A model generated the notes under the pieces. The model made no database searches. It was not told where the DNA came from and saw only the letters and a program-made list of their open reading frames with translations. From Bursaphelenchus xylophilus (lineage: Eukaryota > Nematoda > Chromadorea > Rhabditida > Aphelenchoididae): a stretch of 64,000 nucleotides of DNA. The position numbers and the translations under genes were made by a program. This document shows, in pieces, positions 22,364 to 34,035 of this stretch (position 1 is its first letter; each line of letters starts with the position of its first letter). The stretch lies in the NCBI GenBank assembly GCA_904066235.2, contig CAJFCV020000001.1, positions 3,720,001-3,784,000 of the forward strand, given 5' to 3'.

Positions 22364-25300
22364 ATGACGAGTTACTCTTCGACGACGGACAACTCGCCGG
22401 CGACAAGCAGTTGCTGCGCGATTTGCAGCGATCCGGTGGCTTCACAACACTTTGGAGTGTTCTCATGTCGACCTTGTAGGTTTTGAATCTAAAATTGAAT
22501 ATGACGTCATCTTAAGGGTTCTTTTGGAACTGCTTCTGTTTTTTATAAATAAATGTAAAAAGTTGAATAAAACCGAGATTTTTCGCAAAAATTTTTAGAG
22601 GTTTTGAAATTTTAAAAATGCTTGTGGCATTATTTATATTATCATCAGATCTTGAAAAAATTTGAGCCCGTCGGAAAAATAATGTGGATTTGTCGCAGCA
22701 AAATATCTCGTCGCTGTTGAGCACCAAATCCACGATGGCATGCCGTCGTAAAGCGATGATGGGCGATTTCAAAGCGTGACAAATCCACACTATTTCCCCG
22801 AAAGACAGATATATTTACATGATGATATATATGCATATGCGAAGATTAACTGGTGAAAATCCTAGCATCTGCATTATCGTCTCATCTGATATATTCAACA
22901 ACATTTTGGCTTCAGAATCATGATTTTTTTGCTTTTCCAGGTGCCGCATTCTTCCGTCGCTCCATTGTGCTGAAACGGAAGTACCGTTGCAAACGAGAGG
23001 GGAAGTGCAAAATCAGTCCGAGTAAGTCCATAACATCTTTTTTATTTTCAAATTTAGATGTTCGCAAAGGATGCGCACATTGTCGTCTGAACAAGTGCAT
23101 CAATGTTGGAATGGAGACGAAAAGTAGGTATTGGAAGGAATAGGGTTGTGTTGGTTTTGGAAAAAAGTCATAGAACACACACCAGCTTTTGTGACCAATT
23201 GAGTAAACTGGTTGTTTTGTAACAAGTTTTCGACAGCAAGCTGTTTATACAATCTTATTTGTAGAACCATAATCTTAATGTAAACTACGGCGAGTTTTTT
23301 TTCTATGAACTAAAAACTTGACTCTGACCTTTTAGATGACGTGTTTGAAGTGCGACGCAAAGATTTTAAAAATTTTTAAAGTTTGTCTGAAAAATAATGA
23401 GTGAATTTTGCTGCGCCGATCGTGTCGCCGAAGTGAAAAGCAATTCGATTTTGCAGCGATACAATTAATTTTCTCGGCGGCGATGCAATTTTGGATGCGA
23501 CGAGAGATCATTATTTTCCCGACAGACTGATATCTATATGATAGGCTAGCAGCAAACGAGATTTTTAGGCGTAAGGTTGGCCGAAATACGACCGTTCTCT
23601 GCAAATTTTTTTGTTGAAAAAAGTCAGCCTTATTTATTATCTCTCCGGTAATATATACCGGAGAAGGAAGTAAGTCTAATAAAAAAAAACTATTTTTTTC
23701 ATGCAAAGTCGGGGAAGATATGTATGGTCAAGAAGCTGTTTTTTCTCCCTGACCATTCTCCGCAATTCGCGTACCCTCTTGCCCGCGAAGCCCTTCGATT
23801 ATTTAGGCGGCACCAGAAAGCACGTGTGAAAACTTTATAAAATTGATATGTGGCCTACATAAATTTATGGAGTCCTAGAGTCACTTACAGCCCATCACAA
23901 AATTGCTGGGGTGATTTTGGCGACATGTACTTTTGGGTCATCGCTCGCACCTTATCTTTTTTCGTGAAAACCTCAAAGATCACTCCAGCGACTTTGGATA
24001 TCTGTCTTTTTTAAAAGTGCATTTGTAACACACTCAAACAATAAAGAATACAAACTCACGCAAATTTTTTCCATTTTCCAGAAATTCGCTACGCCTTCGA
24101 CAAAAATGGGCCGATCCCCAAGCCTTCCGAGGTGCCGTCTTCAACCCCAGGCTCGGTCAACAACGAATCCTCAGCGTCCGAACTCTCCAACCCACTCTCA
24201 AAACCGCTATTGCCGGACATGGTAGCTGGCTACCGGAAATTCCTCGCGGATACAAAGACGTTTCATACTGCACTGAATCCCGAAAATATTTTCAAAGAAA
24301 CAATGGAGTTTAAGATGGCTACGGTTGTGGAACACACGAATTTTCAGAAGGCCTTAATCGTATACGCACTAAAAATGCTGGACGATTTTTATCATCCTTT
24401 TGGAGAGTTTACACGGGAAGTTAAGGTAAGCATCGTTAAAAATTAAGCTTCCAAAATATAATACGACGCTCAAATTTTTATTTGGCGCACACGTAGGAGT
24501 TAGTCACGTATCATGAGTTGAAAACTTTACCTTTCGCTTTGTAGAGGCAGCCGAGATATTGGGCAAGAGGACAAAATGCGGGGAGTTGGCCATATCTTCG
24601 CCAATTTCTAGCGGAAAAATTATAATAGTTTTTGGTGGAAGAGTTGACCTCTGTGGTAGATTTAATATTGAAATTTTAGATGCATCATATCAACTCTGGA
24701 TAGCTTTCCAGCCCGCGTTTTGCTTGGAGAGCCGAGATATCGAACAAACTTATGCAAAAACGAATGTTGCATTTTTTGCAATTTACGATCTAAAAATCTC
24801 GGTCATTTCTGTACAGTTGCGAGCTAGGAGTCTCGATATGTCTTGAAAAAATTATTGTAAATTTGTACCAAGTTTCATCAAAATCTAAGCGTCGTACTTG
24901 GAGCGCTTCTTCTCTGACCACATAAGTCCAAATCTTGTTTCAGGAAAGGCTGATGAAAGTTTTCCACCTGTATTTTGCCCTCCTAAACCAACACTACTTG
25001 AATACCCTCTACTTCCCCAACGATCACAGAAAGATGTTCCTTCACTACGGCAGTTATTTGGACTTTGGGAAAACGGAATTCTTCTTTGCATGGAACGAAA
25101 CCGAGGCCCTTTCGTACTTGAGGTAGGGGAATTTGAAAGTTCATAACCTCTTCAGCTCGTTGGATTGTTTGCACACAAAGTTCGCGAAACTGTCCACGAA
25201 ATTCAAAGCAATCATGCCGGACGAGACCGAAGTTGCCGCATTATCGGGGATTATTCTGTGGAGAGAAGGTGAGTAAATAGAGTAAATAACTAAAATTAAT

Positions 25301-26191
25301 TGTTCCTGTCTGAAGGTATATATCGGAAAAATAATGAACACTCTGTCGCATCTACAAATTGCATCGCCGCAGAGAGAATGCGGAGGCTTAGTTAGGCCTA
25401 AAATTGTCTCTAGAGATGCCTGAAACTGTTTTTTTATCGACCGGTTTTGTTATACGGAAGTTTGCTAAGAGCTCTTGCGACGGTTGAAACAAAATTTCAA
25501 AAGAATTTTTTTTTTCCTGCTACAAAATTGACGGGCAAATACCGTTACGGAGTACTATAATAGTATTTTCATAAAACGCACAGTGCAATTCAACTTTTTT
25601 CCACGCTTGTCGCCAATGCACAGTGAATTTTCTCATTTCGCGAAATAAAAGCCTCAAAAAGGTCGTTGCAGAATACAACGCATTTTATGAAGTAAATACA
25701 TTCAGTCTATCGGCAAACTAGTGAGCGCAATGTCGCTTCGCCAATCGCGGCACTAAAATGAAAAGCAATTTGATTTTGCCGCTACAAAATTCATTTTCTC
25801 AATGCGATTTTAACTGCGATAGAGCACTCATTATTTTCCCGACAGACTGATAATATAAATACGTGTTTATCGTTAATCAGTCTTCGGTATTCATCTCCGT
25901 CTTGTCAATGTCACTCTAGTCAAGCCACAGTCTCATCTTCTCCAACTTTCAGTGAGCACCCAGATAGAGCACAAACTGTTTGAGTCGTTTCCGGAGCGGA
26001 TTCAAGACGAGCTCGGTCAGTATTGCAAGCGGACTCAAGGCACGGCAGGCGCGGCTCTGCGACTGGGCCGAGTGCTGGGCCTACTGCGAGACCTCGAAGA
26101 GCTGGCGCTGATGATGACGGAAGGGATGACTGTGGGCACTTTGTTGAACGGCAACTTCAACGCCAACCACCCGGAAATCTTCCAACGATAA
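22364..26191 (+). CDS. Nuclear hormone receptor (NHR-A), HNF4-derived nematode type
   Basis: Seven exons (22364..22475, 22941..23021, 23058..23123, 24082..24425, 24944..25122, 25156..25268, 25953..26191) give 377 aa. The DBD runs from about 18 to 84, with zinc finger 1 Cys at 18, 21, 35, 38 and finger 2 at 54, 60, 70, 73. The P-box region reads CRPCAAFFRRS, where the other five copies have CRSCAAFFRR. The C-terminal extension is NKCINVGMETKKI. The ligand-binding domain (about 135-377) has MVAGYRKFLADTK, FALLNQHYLNTLYFPND and MPDETEVAALSGIILWRE, the usual helix 3-8 signature. Helix 12 would lie near the C-terminal PEIFQR. Such receptors are transcription factors, often without known ligands. 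Introns hold S MITEs (22664, 23381, 25310, 25703) and a D element. An AATAAA lies near 26299. Confidence 0.93.
22664..22809. mobile_element. S2 MITE, NHR-A intron 1
   Basis: CCGTCGGAAAAATAATGTGG at the left and CCACACTATTTCCCCGAAAG at the right. Outer bases are worn. Confidence 0.7.
23381..23532. mobile_element. S1 MITE, NHR-A intron 3
   Basis: GTTTGTCTGAAAAATAATGA at the left and ATTATTTTCCCGACAGACTG at the right. A D-like interior fragment (TCTCCGCAATTCGCGTACCC) follows at about 23720-23880. Confidence 0.8.
24459..24910. mobile_element. D-family element, NHR-A intron 4
   Basis: Left end ATACGACGCTCAAATTTTTA, right end TCTAAGCGTCGTACTTGGAG. It fills nearly the whole intron, ending 33 bases before exon 5. 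Confidence 0.7.
25310..25385. mobile_element. Left half of an S1 MITE, NHR-A intron 6
   Basis: Only the left end (TATATCGGAAAAATAATGAA) and the first core phrases are present; no right end follows. Confidence 0.5.
25703..25852. mobile_element. S1 MITE, NHR-A intron 6
   Basis: CAGTCTATCGGCAAACTAGT at the left is mutated; ATTATTTTCCCGACAGACTG at the right is intact. Confidence 0.75.
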
Positions 26192-26840
26192 AGCTGTGAT
26201 ATAAGAAGAGATTTTTACATAGTTATTTGTAAAATTTGCAAAAAAATAATTTGTTAAGTTTTTATTTGAATGTAAATAGAATTTAGAGCACAGTTCACTA
26301 ATAAAATCTTGTGCAAAGCACTGTGAGTAGCTTTTTATAATATACGTAGTAATAGCAGCTAAAATTAGAAAACGCGGACGTATCGCAAGGCCTCACAAAG
26401 TCTCCGCCGAGGCTTCGCCGAGCGTCCGCCGACGACCAACGGCTCTGCCAGGCCTCGTGCGCACTTCCTAAAACCTTTTTTTGGGGGTTTTTTCTCCACC
26501 TGGGTGACGCCCCGTTTCGACCAATTTTGTGCTGACCCGAACTATCGTCGACCCGAAAAATTGTTACGCAAGCAGGATTGATGTGTGGCGTTTGTTCCCT
26601 TACAACGAAATTCTTTAGCATCCATGTTTTGCTGCGTGCCTAAATACGTGATACTTCGAAAAAAATTGCCTTGTTCTCCGTTGTTTTGCTTCCATTAATG
26701 TAAATATGTAGTGTTATTCTAATTGCTAATTCCGGGGCGTAGCAAGGTGTTTAGATGATAATGAAACCGCTGACTCGGTCATAAGGAGGTGGCTTTAATT
26801 CCCTCTCAGTTCCAACCATCAAACTTTAAATTACGGCGTC
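26192..26840. other. Intergenic between NHR-A and the chemoreceptor
   Basis: 3' flank of NHR-A with an AATAAA near 26299, then a repeat segment (about 26395-26495, AAGTCTCCGCCGAGGCTTCG and TCTGCCAGGC) that has a diverged partner at 35280-35372. No gene seen. Confidence 0.5.
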
Positions 26841-28556
26841 ATGAACTTTAGCCGACTGTATCAATATTATTCCATGCTTACCTGTGTCATCAACCTAACA
26901 CTTGGCGGTTTTGTCATCGTACTGTCGGTGAGAATTCAGAGGGCAAACAAGAGCGCGGATTACTCTTGGATCATGGCGTTTAACACAGTAATCGATATGA
27001 ATTTTGCGCTGTGGATTGGGGTCTTTGCGCCGGTAAGCTGGAAAAGGAGGGTTTGAATCACTATGTACCAGATGCAAATTATGGGGGTATGAAAAATGAC
27101 ATCCTGGGCTTGACTGAAAACAATGTAAAAAGGACAGACTGATATGTCAAGGAAGCTTTTGCAAATTCAATCTTTACTAACGAGTCGTAAGCCGCTCCTC
27201 GGGGAGTGCCAAATTTTAGAAGCCCCAAAAAATTTGTGTACCGCGTTATGCGGAAAAACAAAGACATTGGTACCAAAAATGGTTAAAGTTGTTTTTTTTC
27301 TTTTTTGCGTATCAGTCTGTCGGGAAAATAACGAGCACAATGTCGCTGCGTTGATCGCGTCGCTGCTGTGAAAAGCAATTTGATTTTGCGTGACACAATG
27401 CACTTTCTCGACGGCGATGCGATTTTCGATGCGACAGAGTGGTCATTATTTTCGCGACAGACTCGTTGAACATCCCAACTGCCTCTGCAAAGCGCGAGCT
27501 AAATTACAGCCGTCATATACTCATTGTGCGACTTACAAAGCTAGGCATAAGGTGGCCGCAAAATTTGAAGAAATTTCTTCATGTTTGCAATTGTAGAACT
27601 CCTTCAGCACACCTACCCATTAATACGCGCTTATTGAAGGCTCTTTCGTGCAAAACTCCCCGAACTGGCTGATCCAGCTTGGCCAAAGGTTGTTCGACCT
27701 TAGCCTCAACCTGCTCGGCCCGTGCAGCGCCGTTCATTTCTGGTATCGCGCAAATGCGTTGTGCGCTGGGATTATCTGGACAAAGAGGCGATATTGCTTC
27801 ACCTATTTGGGATTTGCAACCTACGGCGTTTTGGAATTATTGGGGACGCTCTGGACAATGGAAGATGAAGATTCGCGGTCTCAAATGGACATCCGAAGTC
27901 AGATTGGTCCAAAGGGAATTATTCCAAGACATTGTGTTTATGCTTTGGTAGGTTTGGATGCTATTTTATTTTTTTTTATTGCCGGAAGTCATTAGAAATT
28001 GCGGATTAAGAGAGATTTTTTCAGTCAACGCCTCAATTCATCGTCTCTGCTTCCTGCAATCTCATAATGCGAGTTGCACATTACGCTATACTGCTCTATT
28101 TCGGTCGCAAAATCGTAATGAAGATGAAAGAAGTCTCCTTTAACCTGAAGACGGAGAATGCGCAGCGATATGTGGTCAATGTAATGGTGCTACAGGTAAG
28201 TGTATAAATTGATGACGTACGAAAACAATAATATAATTTGCCTCTCTATTTTTAATGTTATCGGTATAAAGTAAATCCTCCAATTACTTAGAGTTCAGGC
28301 GCTCTATCCTTTAATTGTTTTCTTTGTCCCTTTGGCGATACACTCCTCCTTCATCATGGCAGGAGTGAATCTCGGCTTTTTGCCGTATCTCCTCTCCGCA
28401 ATACCTCAACTACTGCCCGCAATGAATGCCATTACAATCATGACATTGATCCCTTCGTATCGTCGAACACTCTGCTTATCGTTGAACCCGGATGTAGAGT
28501 CGACGGTCACGGTGGTTTCTGGCAGTCGGAAAAGCATCGATGTGCGGCAAAATTAA
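26841..28556 (+). CDS. Str-class 7TM chemoreceptor with an apparent 1-nt frameshift
   Basis: Exons 26841..27032, about 27608..27947, 28025..28195, 28299..28556, about 319 aa. Exon 1 carries TM1-TM2 (LTLGGFVIVLSVRI ... MAFNTVIDMNFALWIG). Exon 2 carries TM3-TM4 with the VHFWYRANALC motif that matches the Str-family HFxYRYxAL segment. Exon 3 has TM5 and the third inner loop, and exon 4 has TM6-TM7 ending MTLIPSYRRTL, the usual C-terminal YR motif. Exon 2 breaks the frame: after CAG at 27607 the natural frame (HTYPLIRAY) hits TGA at 27635, while the rest of the exon (GSFVQNSPNW onward) is in the next frame. So this is a recent pseudogene, a sequence error, or uses a splice site I did not find. 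Intron 1 holds an S1 MITE. Such receptors sit in sensory neuron cilia. Confidence 0.6.
27313..27465. mobile_element. S1 MITE, chemoreceptor intron 1
   Basis: CAGTCTGTCGGGAAAATAAC at the left and ATTATTTTCGCGACAGACTC at the right. Confidence 0.8.
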
Positions 28557-29070
28557 TGTGAACATTATATTATTTATAAAGGATCAACCCGTTTTACTTA
28601 CTATGCGTAAACAATATATAAACATGTACATAAATTTAACGTTGGCCGCTAAAGTTTATTTCGAGCAGAATCTGCGCAAATGTGAAGTGCTCTGTGCAAA
28701 ATGGTGTGAAGTGAATGGCCGCCCAAGAATGAGATGGTTGACTTTCGCAAACATCATGGCCCGCGATGGAAGGATCTTATACCTATGAGACAATGAAAAC
28801 CATTCTGGTCCACTCTATGCTTTTATCATGTGATTGTGCGAGGTAAATGTGCCGTGGACACCTGCAAAGATCAAATCAAAACTTTCAAGAGTTGATATGG
28901 CCTGGGTATACCGTATGCACAACATCTGAAAAAACTTTGGTCGTTTGCCGTTTGAGTATATTGCTAGCTTTTTTTAGACTGCAAAACATTTACAGACTAA
29001 CTTTTTTTATATAATATTCAATGAGCCAACTTGGTATAATATGCATGCGACGTTCTGTTTTAAATTGCAG

Positions 29071-29255
29071 CATTTCTATGTTTCTTCACACTGTTTTTCA
29101 TTGCTTTGATTATGCTGGAGCTTGAGTGCTTTTCGAACATTGACAAGCGATATAAATTCTATTCCTTCTGTGTCTACCTACTTGCGCTCACAGTGGCTGC
29201 CATTATGATAACAGTATTTCTGTATTACTTTATTCTTAACTATCAAAAACCTTGA
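29071..29255 (+). pseudogene. Terminal exon-like fragment of a multi-pass membrane protein (copy 1)
   Basis: After AAATTGCAG at 29070 the frame (phase 2) reads FLCFFTLFFIALIMLELEC, then FSNIDKRYKFYSFCVYLLAL and a hydrophobic end, to TGA at 29253-29255. It has two membrane-spanning stretches around a charged loop. It resembles the fragment at 29890-30203 in layout (C..xVEKRYK/IDKRYKxYS then a hydrophobic segment). I do not recognise the family, and no good upstream exon is visible. Confidence 0.35.
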
Positions 29256-29676
29256 AGACATGTGCTCCTATTTTTTTAAACGGTAAGGGGTCACTTGAAT
29301 ATGTATTTCTTGAGCCTACACATCAACTGTGATAGTATAAACCACATTGTAAAAATATAAGCTGCCGCTGTAGGGGAGTCGAGGTGTTCAAACCGGCTTG
29401 ACCGAGGAGAGAGTTTGCAAAATGAGGAGCGCCGGAAGAGAGGGGAGCTTACCGGCGACACTTGGCAACTCGAAATATTAGCCCGTTTGCAAAGTTGCTG
29501 GATGTGTCACAACTGAAAAAAAACATGATAACTTCGAGAAAATCATTTTCACCAAAAAATCGAAAAAAATCCTGTGACGTTTCGTTTGGTTTCAAATGTG
29601 GTAAAGAGGGAAAAACGAGACAATATTCAATACCGGAATTGAGCCAGACAAATGCCCAAAATTTAAAGAAATTTAT

Positions 29677-29826
29677 CAGTCTGTCGGGAAAATAATGAGC
29701 CCTTTATCGCCTCAAATCGCCACAGAGAAACTGAATTGTGCCGCTGCAACATCAAATTGCTTTTTATTTCAGCGACACGATCGGCGCAACAACATATATA
29801 TGCTCATGACTTTCCCGACAGACAAA
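29677..29826. mobile_element. S1 MITE (reverse orientation core)
   Basis: CAGTCTGTCGGGAAAATAAT at the left and TGACTTTCCCGACAGACAAA at the right. The core is read in the opposite sense to most copies (ATCAAATTGCTTTTTATTTC). Confidence 0.8.
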
Positions 29827-29889
29827 GTATCTCACTATGTCATTTTTTTGTTGACTTACCCTAATCTTCGGCCTTTGTTCTATTTTCAG

Positions 29890-30203
29890 CCTCGTCACGT
29901 TTCAAAATTGGTCCAAATGGCTAACCCTGCGTATGAAATTATTATTGCAGTTGGCCATCTGTGGAACTGCATTTCCAACATTTTCTTTACTTGTTATTGG
30001 AATGAGACGTGTCAATTTCTTCATACTCCGCATCTAACCTTCGAGTTGTGATGTCGATGTGTGAGTATTGTAAGAATGTGGAGAAGCGCTACAAATTGTA
30101 TTCGTTGATGGTGTTCTTCGGGGCCGTCTTCTTCACGGTCTTTGTTACTACAATTTTCAAGGCGATTACAACCACATTTTCGACTTCTCGTTCTCCAAGA
30201 TGA
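29890..30203 (+). pseudogene. Terminal exon-like fragment of a multi-pass membrane protein (copy 2)
   Basis: After TATTTTCAG the frame reads WSKWLTLRMKLLLQLAICGT and FPTFSLLVIGMRRVNFFI, then stops at TAA (30033). The next frame continues with SASNLRVVMSMCEYCKNVEK and a final hydrophobic segment to TGA at 30201-30203. One frameshift would join the two parts into a two- or three-TM piece. Related to the fragment at 29071-29255. Probably decayed. Confidence 0.35.
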
Positions 30204-30705
30204 CGTCATTTGTCATTACGTGCCTTTTGAATATATGTAATACGATGTCAAAAAAAGTGAGCATTGTCCACGTATCATAGTGTAAAACGAATTTTACGAA
30301 AGTGCAAAGATATCTTTACATTGTTGTAAATCATTGCATTGTAATATCCATTTTTGCAACTATAATTTCTCTTGTTGCCCGAAGCCATCTTGAGAGTTTT
30401 TGCCGCGTTCTCTGGTAAAAAGAACTCATTTTCTTTGTCATTCTCCATGGTTACGGGCGAAGATAACTTTATTATTTCTTGTTGTTTTGGAATAAACCGA
30501 CAATGATCATGTGTTTGGAGTCTTAGCTTTGCGATTTGTTTTGGTATTTCTTGTTTTTTTTTTAGTTGTATAATAAGAAAATTGCTCGGAGTTTGACGCC
30601 CAGATTTTGGCGAAATTTGGCGTAAATTTGAACTGAAATTTTCTAGGCTAAAATGGGCCGTTCTATGGGAGTTTGGTTGAAAAGATATTCCACTGAACTT
30701 GAATT

Positions 30706-30985
30706 TTCATAAAGTTCGTGGACTTTCCAAATTTTTCATAAAGTGCGTAGACTCTTCAGCAAACATCCCCATGTTGCATGGTGCATTTAATTTTTTTTGT
30801 AAGTTTTCGCACCGTGCATCAAAATATCGCCGCGACGGAAGCTTTTTCCAACTACATCGTTACGTTTTTTCTGGACCATTTGCACGTGCAAACCGCTTTT
30901 TCAAGCTTGCACTGAGCGAAAAACAGCAAAATGCACAGTGTGTCCGACAATCAAGGAAAAAAGGCAAAACGCACTGTGCGTTTGC
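30706..30985. repeat. F-family end fragments plus GCAC-N-GTGC-like sequence
   Basis: Two F-type left ends stand in tandem (CATAAAGTTCGTGGACTTTC at about 30710 and CATAAAGTGCGTAGACTCTT at about 30739). They are followed by GCACCGTGC (30812) and relatives GCACAGTGTG and GCACTGTGC. No right end was found. Confidence 0.45.
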
Positions 30986-31033
30986 GATAAAAGGTAACAA
31001 AATGTCTTTGCATCTTATACAGTCAGTATTATA

Positions 31034-31115
31034 AGTCTGTCGGGAAAGTAGTGAGCCATCTATCGCATCGAGAAGATGAATTGTGTCGCAACAAAATCAA
31101 ATTGCTTTTCACTAT
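31034..31115. mobile_element. Left half of an S1 MITE, cut off by an E element
   Basis: AGTCTGTCGGGAAAGTAGTG and the core to GCTTTTCACTA are present. The sequence then changes at once to the E element's end. Confidence 0.6.
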
Positions 31116-31331
31116 GACCCAGTGGCAAAAAACGTACCATTTTGCATCCGGAAAGTATTTAAAATGTGGCAAAATGCTTCAGTTTCCAAGTGAAAAAACT
31201 TCGTTTTGGCTGGCACGTTTTTGAAATCCCAGTTTTTTTCACTTGGAGAGGGAAGCATTTTGCCACATTTTTGATACTTCCCGGGTGCAAAATGGTGCGT
31301 TTTTTGAGACTGGACCAGGTCCCCCACTGTA
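31112..31331. mobile_element. E-family MITE, second copy
   Basis: CCAGTGGCAAAAAACGTACC with TTTTGCATCC at the left and GGTGCAAAATGGTGCG, then GGTCCCCCACTGTAG at the right. Same design as 9187-9446. Confidence 0.7.
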
Positions 31332-31383
31332 GTTGGAAAAAAGCGTACGTCTCGGCGATATTTAATGAGCGGTGCGACAACCT

Positions 31384-31590
31384 GCTTCTTCCGGAAAGCC
31401 GACGAACTGTTTTTTGGCGCTTGCACTGTGCGAAAGCCGTCAGGGTGCAAGCAACAGCCCGAAAAGGCCTATGCAAAAAGACACAGTGCAAAAAAGCAAG
31501 AAATTGCACAGTGCAGACAAAACTTTTGTTTTCCGACACTGCGTGTTGCTGATTTCAGTCCGGCGACTTTCCGGAGGGACCAGGAGAAAA
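31384..31590. mobile_element. C-family relative carrying GCAC-N-GTGC words
   Basis: GCACTGTGC (31423) and GCACAGTGC (31506) lie beside GATTTCAGTCCGGCGACTTTCC, like the C copy at the right edge of the window. The ends are not sharp. Confidence 0.4.
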
Positions 31591-32073
31591 AGCTATTATA
31601 ACATGCACTGTGCAACATGATTCCTTTTTGTTGGCCCAAAAATTTCAACAAAAAAGAGACCAATTTCCAAAATTTCCTTCGCTTTTTTGATGCTCTCCTC
31701 TCCTTTTCCTTCATATTTTATCGTCATGAAAAAAAATTTTCAACAGATAACAAAAGCTCCAAACATTTTTTTTCAATTAGCCCTTTATTGCTCCCTTTCT
31801 TCTGCCCTGTATATTCACTAGTTGTTTTTGAAGAGCAAATATCCACGGAGCGCGATGAACTCTGTGTGAAAGCCCGCGGACATAGCCAGAGCTTGTGCCG
31901 TGTTTGCTTAGCTTTTGGCCGAGGAAGAGTGTTTGGCCAAAAAATGGGCTGATTTTTATATAAACGATGTAGAAGGCGCAGGCTTTGTCTTACGTTTATA
32001 AACTCTTTTTTACATATAAATTCGCATGCCATATTCTTTGTTGTTTCTTCCAATTAAAGTATTGTAAACACTT

Positions 32074-32690
32074 TATGTGCGACGCTCAGATTTTCTTGAA
32101 ATTTTGCACATATTTCGGGCATAGACTAGATATTAATTCCTCAAAGTTTTCTCTCTTGCTTTGCAGGCGCAGCCGAGATATTCAGCGATTTTTTTGGCCT
32201 AGAGAGTACGCGAAACGCGGAGAGCGGTCAGAGAAAATCCTATTTATGTCATATCTTTGCCAGTTTCGAGCGGAAAAAATTGATTTTTTTGAGGAAATAT
32301 TACTCTCTACGGTAGAAATAGGCATGAAAATTTTCATGTAAAAATTTGTTGGCAATAGTGCCAAATTTGCATAATGGATTTGGCTATAAAAGCCACACGA
32401 ATACACTTTTATCTCATTCTTTTCTCGTCCTTGACAAATAAAAACCCTCGGTTTTGACCGGTCTATCTCGTTTCCAGACTCCCCAATCTCCTCCTTTCCG
32501 TGATCATCTTGTGTAAATTTGCAAAAAAAATTGGCGCACCTTTGCCAACTTTCGACCTAAAAATCTGTATTGTTTCTGCAAACTTTGGGCTAGGAGTCTC
32601 GTGTGTTATTGCTATAATAGAAAAAAATTATTTTAAGTTTGTGTCAAGTTTCATCAAATTCTGAGCGTCGCACTTGGAGTACTTCCTGTT
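32074..32690. mobile_element. D-family element (617 bp)
   Basis: Left end TGTGCGACGCTCAGATTTTC, right end CTGAGCGTCGCACTTGGAGT. It is longer than the other D copies because of extra sequence in the middle (about 32370-32510). Confidence 0.65.
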
Positions 32691-32864
32691 TTTAGTATTG
32701 CTAAGGAATCAAAGAGCAGAGGATCTAGATGGTGTAACAGTAGTTTCAAACACCTACTTGATGTTCGAAACTCCGAAAAAGTTTTGTTTTCTCCAATAAA
32801 ACACGTTTCTTAGAACCGTACCCCAACAACTAGGCTTTGTTTTTTGTTTCAACCCGACTTAAGA

Positions 32865-32898
32865 CTACATATTTTTCTTACGGAAGAAAAATATGTAG
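32865..32898. repeat. Perfect 15-bp hairpin
   Basis: CTACATATTTTTCTT faces AAGAAAAATATGTAG across a 4-base loop (ACGG). It is not part of any element I identified. Confidence 0.7.
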
Positions 32899-33031
32899 CC
32901 TCATCTCCCATAATCAAACCCCTGCGGAGAAATAGTGAGGCGAAATTTGCGCGATCTCTGGTTTCAGAGAAACTTATTACACAGAAAATCTGTTTAGTGA
33001 AAGTGTTCGGCGAAACTTGACGTATACGTGT

Positions 33032-33184
33032 CGTTCCATAAAGTGCGTAGACTTTTCGTCGCAACGCTTTTTGCACTCAAATATCGCTGCGCATTTTGAG
33101 AAAAATTGCATATATAGTGCAAAAAGTAAATGGAAAAATGCACTGTGCGCCGTGAAAAAAGGTCTACGCACTTTATGGAACTAC
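33032..33184. mobile_element. F-family element (153 bp)
   Basis: CGTTCCATAAAGTGCGTAGA at the left faces TCTACGCACTTTATGGAACT at the right. The interior has GCACTGTGC at 33140. This is the cleanest F copy in the window. Confidence 0.7.
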
Positions 33185-33279
33185 TAGTATTGAGATAAAG
33201 AGATAAAATCTTGCTCGGAGGTGCTTCTGTTTTTCGGAAACCGTCGGGATTTTAAGGTCAACATTGAATCGAGTTTTTC

Positions 33280-33417
33280 TAGTCTGTCGGGAAAATAATG
33301 ACCATAATTTTGATAAAGTGGAAAGCGTTTTGATTTTGTCGCAACACAATTCATTTTGTCGGCGGCGATGCAATTTTCGTTGCGGTAGATTGCTTACTAT
33401 TTTCCCGACAAGCTGAT
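33280..33417. mobile_element. S1 MITE
   Basis: AGTCTGTCGGGAAAATAATG at the left and TACTATTTTCCCGACAAGCT at the right. Confidence 0.8.
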
Positions 33418-33900
33418 ATGATAAGACATGTTCGGAAAAAAAACTTTTCTTCCTGCCCACTCTCCTCACTTTACGTACTCTATCGCAAATGGTCGTTAAA
33501 CGCCTCGACAAATGGTACAAAGCAAGAGCTTCTTCCTGTTTTGTCCATTTAGCGTTACGCATTGCGGGTCGGGTCAAGTTTTTTTGAAGGGGTGGTCAAG
33601 TCTTCCCCTCTAATACTATTTTCCCCCGAACTTCAATCAGTTATATCGTGGAGAAATCATGGGAAATCTGGCCAGTTTCTGTTGATTATTCCAAGAACAA
33701 GTTCTACTCAATTTCTAGGAACAAAACTTGATTGAATTACTTTGTGATTTTCACTCAAATTATGGCATTCCTTGGGAGTTTGATTTTATTACATATAGGC
33801 ACGTATTACTTTTAAAATTTTGGTTCGCAATTAAAAATTAGCAAGCCATAGGGAATGCATTGTTAATTCAGGGCGCATTCCAGCGAACACAAAGGTCTTA

Positions 33901-34035
33901 TCAGCCTGTCGGGAAAATAATGAGCACTCTGTCGCATTGCAAATGAATTGTGTTGCCGCAAAATCAAGTTGCTTTTCATTTCAGCGACAAGATCATTGCA
34001 GCGACAGATTGCTCATTATTTCCCCGGCAGACTGG
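33901..34035. mobile_element. S1 MITE
   Basis: TCAGCCTGTCGGGAAAATAA at the left and CATTATTTCCCCGGCAGACT at the right. Confidence 0.8.

Noticed and set aside
31617..31952. Open frame of 111 codons
   Set aside because: Low-complexity F/S/L-rich translation, no motif, no splice sites; lies in repeat-rich intergenic DNA.
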